Positions 1 to 64,000 of a stretch of 64,000 nt of DNA are shown here, one piece after another (within the stretch, counting starts at the first letter, position 1; every line of letters begins with the position of its first letter). A program made the position numbers and the translations under genes. The notes beneath the pieces are model-generated. The model did no database searches, was not told the DNA's origin, and worked only from the letters and a program-made list of their open reading frames with translations. This DNA is from Amorphochlora amoebiformis. Lineage: Eukaryota > Cercozoa > Chlorarachniophyceae. The DNA lies in assembly GCA_054601695.1 (NCBI GenBank), contig BAAHQB010000022.1, forward strand, positions 992,001-1,056,000, written 5' to 3'.

Positions 1-39
<39 letters not shown>

Positions 40-259
40 TATGTATCCGAATATCCTCTCAATGCCTTGGAAACTAACCTCATGTACCTATACAATATAT
101 AGTATATATATATATATATATATATGTATCCGAATATCCTCTCAATGCCTTGGAAACTAACCTCATGTACCTATACAATATATAGTATATATATATATGT
201 CTCCGAATATCCTCTCAATGCCTTGGAAACTAACCTCATGTACCTGTACAATACATACA

Positions 260-303
<44 letters not shown>

Positions 304-470
304 CCGAATATCCTCTCAATGCCTTGGAAACTAACCTCATGTACCTGTACAATATATATCTAGTATGTATGTGTATATATGTGTATATATATATATGTAT
401 GTGTATCCGAATATCCTCTCAATGCCTTGGAAACTAACCTCATGTACCTGTACAATATATATCTAGTATA
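40..470 (-). repeat. Five-copy minisatellite with a conserved 50-bp exon-like core
   Basis: A core of about 50 bp (plus strand begins TCCGAATATCCTCTCAATGC and continues to CATGTACC) occurs five times, near 47-93, 127-173, 203-244, 302-347 and 405-450. The copies are almost identical and are separated by TA tracts of varying length. Read on the minus strand, each core is preceded by TGTACAG or TGTATAG, which would serve as a 3' splice site. No shared GT donor follows. It lies downstream of the PDI gene on the same strand and may derive from one of its 3' exons. No protein family was recognised in any frame. Confidence 0.85.
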
Positions 471-575
471 TATATATATATATCTATATATATCATACAT
501 ATCTGCATATTGATCATTTCCCCTACCTCTACATTTGTATATAACACATATAATAGGTATGCTTTTTTGCATGTA

Positions 576-670
<95 letters not shown>

Positions 671-716
671 CATATACTATAAATCAAAAAAACACATTCC
701 TACTAAAGAAGAGGCT

Positions 717-755
<39 letters not shown>

Positions 756-799
756 ACATATATATATTATATGTTCCCTATATACATATTATATATATA

Positions 800-11389
<10,590 letters not shown>

Positions 11390-11468
11390 TTTGGCGATAA
11401 ATTATACTTAGAAAATCGGGTTGCTAAAATAAAATTAAATAATTCTTCGGTTCAAATCAATGGAAACG

Positions 11469-11474
11469 AAAAAA
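11469..11474 (-). terminator. Pol III terminator of tRNA-Gly
   Basis: A run of six T on the minus strand begins nine bases after the mature tRNA-Gly end, the usual RNA polymerase III stop signal. Confidence 0.75.
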
Positions 11475-11483
11475 TATTTCTGT

Positions 11484-11553
11484 GCGCCCACCGGGACTCG
11501 AACCCGGGGCCACAGCTTGGGAAGCTGCGATGTTACCCTTACACCATGGGCGC
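11484..11553 (-). tRNA. tRNA-Gly (anticodon CCC)
   Basis: On the minus strand the acceptor arms GCGCCCA and TGGGCGC pair over seven bases. The D stem is GTGT/ACAT, the anticodon stem GCAGC/GCTGT closes the loop TTCCCAA with anticodon CCC, and the T arm is CCGGG-TTCGAGT-CCCGG. There is no intron and CCA is not encoded. It lies between two divergent protein genes. Confidence 0.95.
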
Positions 11554-11773
11554 TGTAATCCTGCAATCATCATGTGCTCCGATTCCACATAGTCATCGAG
11601 GATTCTAGATCCTCCTCCCGCCTTTCCCTCCATCTCCTCCCTCGGGGGAACTCACAAAATGAGCCCCATATATGCTTCTTTTTGACATACCCACCCTTGA
11701 ATCCTCCATAAAATACTCTGTTTGGATGTGCCGAGGATAGGGAGTTTGATGAGATACCGAGGCGAGGGGTCCG

Positions 11774-21253
<9,480 letters not shown>

Positions 21254-22158
21254 ATTCTCTATAAGCTACTTGTTCATCCCATAAGTAATCTTGAAATGAG
21301 TAAAACTGGAATTATATATTAAGACTAAGTTTAGATGAAATGATTATATAATTGTTTAGTTAGCTCAGTACTTGTAGTACCACTAGTACTAGTGGTGTTG
21401 TATCCAGCGGCGTCTCTCTGATTGGCGCCTGGACTACGAGTCTCGTAATGATTACTTGTTAGGTTGTACATAGCCCAACAGCCTAGATAGCCCAGGGGTC
21501 AAAGCAGCTATAGCTGGTCACAGCAATAATAGCTAGTTAGCTACTAGAAGAATAACTAGAATAAACACGCCAACGCTAGAACATACTAGACGTATGATCG
21601 ATGCCAATCGGGAAATGCCATTGATGATGGAAGAAACTTCTCATAAACTCAGTTGAACCTACTACTAAGTATTACTAGTACTAGGGCTAGTGAATATCTC
21701 CAGCATAAACTGGATTAATCTAAGTATTACACCGAATTAACCCGGATTCGAATGGCTCCCGATAGCTCCTGGACGGAGGTGGGCATGGATGTGGTTTGTT
21801 GTTTGTTGGTGTCTACTTTGGGCGGGCTGGATCTAGGGGAGAGGGCTACTCTTTCTCATTCTTGCTGGTTGAAGTAGTACTGAGGATTAAAGGTTTCAGA
21901 TATATGTCTAAATGAGAATACCAATGAATGTATTATGGCATAAATTTTGTGTATGTGTATATGTATGTATAATATACGTGTTTTATACATACATAATATA
22001 TATATATATATATACATTCATATATATATATATATACATATAAATATATATATATATATAATATATATATATATACATATATGCATATATATATATGTAT
22101 ATATGTACATATAGAAATATACGCATATAATTTATACGTGTGTATGTACATAGATTAC
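21254..22158. other. Spacer between convergent genes, mostly unique DNA
   Basis: The 3' ends of the PPR gene (21253, plus) and the membrane-protein gene (22159, minus) face each other. Between 21254 and about 21900 the DNA has ordinary composition with almost no TA repeat and no long frame. I see short motifs such as repeated CTAGTACTAGTAC and TAGCTA pieces but no gene. The rest is TA-rich. Confidence 0.6.
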
Positions 22159-38557
<16,399 letters not shown>

Positions 38558-38577
38558 CTATAGAGATATGATACATG

Positions 38578-38635
<58 letters not shown>

Positions 38636-38741
38636 TGTGTGTGTGTGTGTGTGTATGCATGGGTGTGCGTGTGTGCTTGTGTAATATTCGTTGTGTGTGT
38701 GTGTGTGTGTGTATAACTGCGTATATATCCGTGTAACATTA

Positions 38742-38796
<55 letters not shown>

Positions 38797-38823
38797 TGTA
38801 TATATATATATATAAATATATAC

Positions 38824-38856
38824 CCTTCGAAATGCGTATGTTTCGTATCGTAGGCT
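38824..38856 (-). CDS. Possible upstream exon of the membrane-protein gene
   Basis: A 33-base stretch of normal composition between a TTTCTCAG acceptor and a gtatat donor on the minus strand, open in frames reading [10 protein letters not shown] or SLRYETYAF. In the first frame it joins the exon at 38557 in phase. No start codon is seen, and what precedes it is unresolved. Confidence 0.35.
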
Positions 38857-39000
38857 CTGAGAAACAACAAAGCCATCAGCAGTTACAAAAGCACAAATTT
38901 CACATATTATATATATATATATATATAATATATATAATATATATTACACGCATACAAATACATACACACACACACACACACACACAAACGACCCTTTATT

Positions 39001-39050
<50 letters not shown>

Positions 39051-39359
39051 GTATATATATACATATGTATGTGTATATATATATATGTATATATGTATAT
39101 ATGTATATATATATATAATATATGTAAAGGTATATATACATTTTTATATGTGTATATATGTATATATATATATGTGTGTATATATATATATATAAATCCA
39201 AACTAATCAAATACAATTTAAACCCCTTCGTCAATTCTAACAACCCGCCTGATACCCCTAATTGATAGCACCCAACACTCTTATTTGCAGGTGTAGGGGA
39301 TGTACCTCTAAAAAGCTCATGTTGGTCGTGCCTAGGCGAAGTGATGTGATCCTTGTGGG

Positions 39360-39515
39360 AGTGACTGAGTCAGGGTTACGGTTAGGGTTAGGGTTAAGGG
39401 GTTAGGGCTAGGGTTAGGGTTCGGTCAGGCTTAGGATCAGATAATTGAGCATATCTTAGTCCGAGGACCATGGACTCAGTCACAGTTAGGGTTAGGGTTG
39501 GGGTTTGGGGTAGAA
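39360..39515. repeat. Interstitial telomere-type repeats
   Basis: TTAGGG units on the plus strand at about 39380-39420 and 39486-39503 are separated by 65 bases of unique DNA. GACTGAGTC is common to both flanks (39364 and 39474). They lie upstream of the membrane-protein exons on the minus strand. Confidence 0.85.
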
Positions 39516-39695
39516 ATGGGGTTGGATTTGGTGATTTATTTATTTCTTTTTTTTGGATGTGAAAGAAAGAATAAATGAATTTGTGGTCTTGTGTATGCAT
39601 GTCGGTTTATGTACACAGATATATGTATATATATATATATATATATATACATAATATATACATATATTACATATATGTATATACACACACATTTC

Positions 39696-39727
<32 letters not shown>

Positions 39728-39751
39728 CTATATACATACATGTATACATGT

Positions 39752-39782
<31 letters not shown>

Positions 39783-39804
39783 AACATACACATAAATATG
39801 AATA

Positions 39805-39822
39805 AAATTTTTTGGTACATTA

Positions 39823-39881
<59 letters not shown>

Positions 39882-39884
39882 TAC

Positions 39885-39916
<32 letters not shown>

Positions 39917-39962
39917 GTATATAAATGTATTACACATAAATATAAGATTTTTTGGTACATTA

Positions 39963-40003
<41 letters not shown>
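39805..40003 (+). repeat. Duplicated (ATT)n block
   Basis: TTTTTTGGTACATTATC followed by (ATT)n occurs at 39809-39873 and 39946-40002, with the same AATAAAATTT or AATATAAGAT lead-in. The duplication unit includes the unique lead-in, the trinucleotide run and part of the TA tract. Confidence 0.9.
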
Positions 40004-40010
<7 letters not shown>

Positions 40011-40085
40011 ATCTATTATATATATATATATATATATATATACATACATATATATATATATATATTAAATATAAAATATATAAAG

Positions 40086-40180
<95 letters not shown>

Positions 40181-40319
40181 ATTATGTGTATGTGTGTGTT
40201 TAACTGTGGGGTATGCGCAGGGGAACCGTTGTTGCGTACCTACATAAAACAAACATATGCTCTTATGTCAATTTCTTTTATCATAAAGAGTACGGTAACA
40301 TGTAATACATATAATGTAT

Positions 40320-40350
<31 letters not shown>

Positions 40351-40412
40351 TATATATATACACTCACACATATATACACATATACGTATACATACATATA
40401 TACATATACATC

Positions 40413-40519
<107 letters not shown>

Positions 40520-40547
40520 TTATGTATGTATACACACACACACACAC

Positions 40548-40592
<45 letters not shown>

Positions 40593-40601
40593 TATATAAT
40601 A

Positions 40602-40664
<63 letters not shown>

Positions 40665-40812
40665 ATATGTATAATATAACACATTAAAACAAATAATAGA
40701 ATAAATGAACAAATACATCTACACATATGTGTACACACGAACATACATACATATGTATGTACGTATACACACACACAATATAATATATATATATATATAT
40801 ATATAATATATT

Positions 40813-40861
<49 letters not shown>

Positions 40862-40906
40862 ATAATATAACATATTGAAACAAATAACAGAATGAATACA
40901 TACATC

Positions 40907-40976
<70 letters not shown>

Positions 40977-41025
40977 GGTGTGTGTGTGTGTGTGTGTACA
41001 AATATATTGTTATGTATACATATAC

Positions 41026-41095
<70 letters not shown>

Positions 41096-41236
41096 ACCCA
41101 AAAAAATCCATCCTCCTAATCTCCCAATTTCCTCCCTCTGAAACCTTCGAGCAATCTATACCTAACCCTACCCAACAATAACCCAACCCCGAGCTCAATC
41201 TTTAGCCCTAATCCAAACCCCACACACGTGCCAAGT

Positions 41237-41525
41237 TCAAACTTCCCTAATCGACGTAACCTCATCGGCGACGGCTGCTGCTTCGTATAGGCCGGGTTCG
41301 TTGTCGGCGTCGTCACTAGTTCCATCGCTACTACTGATATGAAAAGCGTATGCTGTGTGTGTGTGTGTCTGTTCGAATTTGTGTATGTGTGTGTGTGTGT
41401 GTGTGTAAAGTGTTTCTAGGTCTGTATGCTTGCACGTTCGTTTTTGTGTATGTGTGTATGTTTTTTGTTTTTTTGAGCATGTACATGTATGTATGTATAT
41501 AGAAATATATATTATGTATATATAT

Positions 41526-41572
<47 letters not shown>

Positions 41573-41712
41573 TATACTACATATATTGACAAATTTACTT
41601 CTACAAAAATTCATTTCAGCATGTATTTCTCACGCTAAGCGCACGGTGGGGGTTGAGGTTCGAGAGACGTTCTCTTGCTTAGATTCCTAAGTTTGCATTA
41701 CATTTCATTATT

Positions 41713-41806
<94 letters not shown>

Positions 41807-41846
41807 GTATAAATATATATGTATATATTTACATATATATATATAT

Positions 41847-41932
<86 letters not shown>

Positions 41933-41960
41933 GCACTTATACATATTATATGTATAGATA

Positions 41961-41998
<38 letters not shown>

Positions 41999-42527
41999 AC
42001 TATGTTATATAACCTTAGCAATTCTCTCCTCGTGCTTCCTCGCCGGTCGGTTCCCTCTGTAGTGTGTGATTATTGATGTCGCTATCGCTCTGAAAGTATG
42101 TCTCTCCCCCCTTCACCTCAGTCCCCTTTGTCTTTTCCTTCTCTTTCCCTTCTTATCAACAATCATCATCTAGCTAGCTATAGATATATGTGTCGGTCCG
42201 CTCAGGCTGCACATCATCTCTCTCCTTTCTCCCTCTTCCCCGGGAAGGCCTACCTTTGGTGATGACCGTATTCATCCATCTCGTAGCTCTCCTCCTCAAT
42301 CTCACGGGGCTGACCCCCACTGGTCTTACTCACGTCTGGAAAATTCACTTTTAAGACCAAATCATGACAGAATCCAAATCACAACCGCACCACCACGATC
42401 CATCATCACATTCGGGTTCCATCAGCCCAACTGCTTTCTGTCCCCTCCAAGGAAAGTTAGTCATATGAACAGCACTGGTACCTGAGGGCTGGGGATCCTT
42501 GGAGGTCACAGTGTTTCCTTTGTCCAT
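41237..42527 (-). CDS. Unrecognised 149-aa hydrophilic protein, 5 exons
   Basis: Exons 42527-42386, 42335-42254, 42089-42014, 41686-41634 and 41333-41237 join in phase with GT-AG introns of 50, 164, 327 and 300 nt. The start is the first ATG after a purine-rich CCGCAGCC context ([16 protein letters not shown]), and the stop is TGA at 41237. Exon 1 contains [20 protein letters not shown] and a WWC motif, exon 2 an acidic patch ([16 protein letters not shown]), and exon 3 a basic one ([15 protein letters not shown]). The tail is acidic ([14 protein letters not shown]). There are no hydrophobic helices, so a soluble protein is likely. I recognise no family. An upstream exon is possible, because a CTGCAG acceptor and an open frame precede the ATG. 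Introns here are nearly free of TA repeat except the third and fourth. Confidence 0.65.
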
Positions 42528-42788
42528 GGCTGCGGATCCCAGCTCAGTCCCTGCAGGTGGAAACACCGATGATTGAAAGCTCGGAATCGGACACGAATAC
42601 AGATATCGATTCAGCATATATACTTGTGAGCATTACGGTCTTTGGAAGGGTATATAGGGGGAAGGGAATGAAAGAAAGTAAGGGAAAGTTTGGGAAACCC
42701 AAAGCTGGTCCTGCTTCCTTGCTTTTTGGGCGATCTACGCGGATCCAAGTGAACTTATTCTCCAAGGAACAGCCGTCAAATGACAGTG

Positions 42789-42860
42789 TTCCGCGTAGTC
42801 TAACGGCTAGGATATTGGATTTTCACTCCAAAGATCGGGGTTCGATTCCCCGCGTGGAAG
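42789..42860 (+). tRNA. tRNA-Glu (anticodon TTC)
   Basis: The acceptor stem TTCCGCG/CGTGGAA has one G-T pair. Then come T8-A9, the D arm TCTAACGGCTAGGA, the anticodon stem TTGGA/TCCAA around loop TTTTCAC with anticodon TTC, variable bases AGAT, and the T arm CGGGG-TTCGATT-CCCCG. There is no intron and CCA is not encoded. It lies between the 149-aa gene (minus) and the ATP-grasp gene (plus). Confidence 0.95.
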
Positions 42861-42862
42861 CA

Positions 42863-42870
42863 TTTTTTTT
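42863..42870 (+). terminator. Pol III terminator of tRNA-Glu
   Basis: Eight consecutive T begin three bases after the tRNA discriminator base, a strong RNA polymerase III stop. Confidence 0.9.
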
Positions 42871-43166
42871 GCAAGTGAGAAATGTGACCAAAAACGGGAC
42901 ATCTGAGGGACACAATAACTTCCAAGAGGGACATCTGAGGGACGACACTATGACCGAAAAGATCTTTTTGTCGTGGAATCCGAGATATGTCACACCGTGA
43001 CTCACACATCGCGATGAAGGACCCGCCCCGCCGTCGTCGCCCGGATAATCCTGATATGGAGAAGCATGGGGACAAATCATCGGCCAAATTTGTGACTCGT
43101 TCCAGTACTACTCGCGCTTCATTCGCTCAGAGAGGCCAGCTGGTCGTTCAAAGGGTCGTGTTGATT

Positions 43167-48301
<5,135 letters not shown>

Positions 48302-49106
48302 TCTATCTTGCTTCTCTTCGTGCTAGGAAATATTTTGTGTAGGTGCTGGCTCAGTAGTGTACATCGCACAAGTTTCAGCCTTCCTGTCATGCATGGTGGA
48401 TACTTTCTAGCTGCCTGCAGACGTACGTACCCAGGCTGACTGGATTATAAGTATCTCGATTATAATACTCTCATACTTCGAAAATCTAGAACTTGGGATC
48501 GACTATCTATAGACTATCACCAGCTAGACTTGTACTAGTAGTATCACTAGTATCATTAGTATCTTCAGCACATAGCATTACGCATCTGGGCATGTACTGT
48601 ACTAGATCAGTAGATGTAGATAGGTTAGAACACTACAAACTACTAGAACTAGACTAAGCCTACCACTTCTAGTACTCGAGGTACTTATCTAGTTATAGCT
48701 TGAGTCTAGCGACTCGGAGTAGCCGATAATTATTATTTACTTAGTCTAGTTTTGTGAATACATCGGACTCTTTCTAGTCTTTGGACTAGCCAGATACTCC
48801 AGCTTGGTAACTTGAATTATAATTAATCCATAACCTAAAATGATTGTCATGCCATAGCATCCATTCATAGTCTAGTAGTAGCTCAGGCTGTTACTATTAA
48901 TTTAAACCTTTGCAAGTCCAACCATCATAGTTTCGGCCCGTGCTTTCTCGAACACATTGGCAGAATCCTGAATCACCTACGTAGTGTCCATACGCATGTA
49001 TATTAATTAGATCATGAATGTGTATGTCTCCCGGAATATGATATACGTCATGATATATATACAATGCCTGTACACGTAAATATATATAATATATATGTAT
49101 ATACTC

Positions 49107-49140
<34 letters not shown>

Positions 49141-49317
49141 CATACATATAGTAGTAGACATCCATGGCTATATTTATTTACGAACAGATAATATATACAT
49201 CATATAATATATATACATATATAGATACATATCTTTACACATATATGTGTATATAAATCCATACATATCTGGAAAAAATAAATGAAAACGCAATGAGATT
49301 CATACATGCACTATATT
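48302..49317. other. Spacer between convergent genes
   Basis: It lies between the stop codons of the ATP-grasp gene (plus) and the next gene (minus). From 48302 to about 49010 it is ordinary-composition DNA with many short CTAG-containing pieces and no open frame of note, comparable to 21254-21900. The remainder is TA-rich. No gene seen. Confidence 0.6.
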
Positions 49318-53858
<4,541 letters not shown>

Positions 53859-54217
53859 GAACAACCGAGAGAGCAGTGAGATCCAGGGTGTAACAATCTG
53901 CACTCAAATTTCTCCTGACATTAGGTCAGAGTTAGTCAGAGAAACGGCAGAGATGGAAAAGTGAAGCTTTGAGACTTCGAATTTTCGAGAGGTGGGGAGA
54001 GCTAGAAAGTGCGAGGGAGCTCCAGGAGCTCGAGTTAGAGGGATATCAAGAGATATTTCGAGATATCTCGAGAGATCTCTAGAGATATCCAGAGATCTCT
54101 CTCGAGTGTGTGAAAAGCGCGAGTTCGATAGTTAGGTAGTTTGAGGGAGAGATCGAGAGATTCTGAGGAAGTTCGAGAACGTTCAAGAAAAGTTGGAAGA
54201 GCTGGAGGGATTAGTGA
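53859..54217. other. Spacer with inverted-repeat-rich AGATATCTCGAGAT block
   Basis: Between the 151-aa gene start and the 303-aa gene stop, both minus strand. Around 54045-54100 overlapping palindromes occur (GATATCAAGAGATATTTCGAGATATCTCGAGAGATCTCTAGAGATATC). Elsewhere it is GAGCTC/AGTTCGAGA-like unique DNA. The promoter of the 151-aa gene would lie here. No gene seen. Confidence 0.5.
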
Positions 54218-63000
<8,783 letters not shown>

Positions 63001-63016
63001 TTGTGACGTTTGAAAC

Positions 63017-63105
<89 letters not shown>

Positions 63106-63110
63106 TATAT

Positions 63111-63194
<84 letters not shown>

Positions 63195-63271
63195 TATAGA
63201 TATATTTATGTATATGTTTCTAGTATGATATGTGTGTACATAGATATAATATACATACACATATATGTATG

Positions 63272-63319
<48 letters not shown>

Positions 63320-63335
63320 CATACATACATGCATG

Positions 63336-63420
<85 letters not shown>

Positions 63421-63428
63421 ATATATTT

Positions 63429-63478
<50 letters not shown>

Positions 63479-63550
63479 TACATATATATATATATATTTG
63501 TATGGGTAAATGTGTGCGTAAATATTATATATATATATATATATATTTCG

Positions 63551-63659
<109 letters not shown>

Positions 63660-63773
63660 TATATATATAAATATATATATACATGTATGTATATATATAT
63701 AATATATACATAAACATATATATATATATAATATATATATATATATTTATATATATATATATATATAAATGTG

Positions 63774-63824
<51 letters not shown>

Positions 63825-63858
63825 ATATATATATATTTATATCTATATATTTATGCAG

Positions 63859-63891
<33 letters not shown>

Positions 63892-63948
63892 CATATATAT
63901 GTATATTATGTATACATATATAAACGAATGTATATAATATAACATAAC

Positions 63949-63989
63949 CGTCGAATTGGTGAACCGTTCGTCAATATGGTCATCCCAAG
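63949..63989 (-). CDS. Probable single exon of a further gene at the window edge
   Basis: A 41-base block of normal composition between a CTGTCAG acceptor and a gttatg donor on the minus strand reads [13 protein letters not shown] in one frame. No neighbour to which it could be joined is visible: downstream to 63000 there is only TA repeat, and the first exon of the 303-aa gene has no acceptor. It is either an exon with distant partners or a chance match. Confidence 0.35.
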
Positions 63990-64000
63990 CTGACAGCCGG

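Larger units (their letters stand above)
11390..11773. promoter_or_regulatory. Short divergent spacer between the PDI and PPR genes
   Basis: The PDI start codon (11389, minus) and the tentative PPR start codon (11774, plus) are under 400 bases apart, so this spacer probably carries both promoters as well as the tRNA-Gly gene. It is free of TA microsatellite, unlike most of the window. I see no clear TATA box or initiator motif. The call rests on gene geometry only. Confidence 0.45.

Noticed and set aside
41116-41325. Minus-strand frame starting [13 protein letters not shown] as a separate gene
   Set aside because: The same DNA in another frame is the in-phase last exon of the 149-aa gene, with an acidic tail and stop. 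The MELV frame has no partner exon in phase.
42557-43000. Plus-strand frame of about 147 codons starting METPMIESSES
   Set aside because: It runs straight through the tRNA-Glu gene and its terminator, and the first part is antisense to exon 1 of the 149-aa gene, whose five-exon chain is better supported.
48302-49010. A gene in the TA-free spacer
   Set aside because: No open frame with splice sites or coding bias was found on either strand. Frequent CTAG and TAG motifs break all frames.

Overview
The window is nuclear DNA of an intron-dense unicellular eukaryote, probably a protist or alga. I cannot place it further. The evidence is spliceosomal GT-AG introns everywhere, two tRNA genes each followed by a T run of the Pol III terminator type, interstitial TTAGGG/CCCTAA telomere-type repeats, and no bacterial-style operons. 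Most of the bases are (TA)n microsatellite. The real genes are hidden in it as very small exons (about 8 to 140 nt, mostly 30 to 80 nt) of normal base composition, separated by introns that usually hold long TA tracts. The long open frames reading Tyr-Ile-Tyr-Ile are translated TA repeat and are not genes. All gene models below were assembled by eye from splice sites and phase. For four of them every internal junction keeps the frame from start to stop.

Layout, left to right. (1) 1-11389, minus strand: a protein disulfide isomerase of TMX3-like type, with signal peptide, one CGHC thioredoxin domain and b-type domains, in about 19 exons. Its 3' end runs into a zone of tandemly repeated exon-like fragments. 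(2) 11484-11553: tRNA-Gly(CCC), in the short gap between the divergent PDI gene and the next gene. (3) 11774-21253, plus strand: a PPR-like protein in 15 exons, with large introns holding telomere-type arrays and two minisatellites. (4) 22159 to at least 38557, minus strand: an unrecognised multi-pass membrane protein in more than 30 exons, convergent with the PPR gene. (5) 41237-42527, minus: an unrecognised 149-aa hydrophilic protein in 5 exons. (6) 42789-42860: tRNA-Glu(TTC). (7) 43167-48301, plus: a 425-aa signal-anchored ATP-grasp protein in 12 exons. (8) 49318-53858, minus: an unrecognised 151-aa protein in 13 exons, including exons of 12, 10 and 8 nt. (9) 54218-63000, minus: an unrecognised 303-aa membrane protein in 17 exons. 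(10) 63949-63989: a probable exon of a further gene at the right edge.

The genes do not form an obvious pathway. Their products would act in different places: the PDI in the ER, the ATP-grasp protein and two others at membranes, and the PPR protein probably on organellar RNA.

The most striking feature is at genome level. In at least a dozen places a piece of an exon, with its neighbouring splice site and TA tract, has been tandemly duplicated two to five times. Most copies are truncated pseudo-exons. One 18-nt microexon, however, exists in three copies that all keep splice signals and reading frame. Telomere-type repeats sit inside introns, nearly always with the C-rich strand in the transcript.
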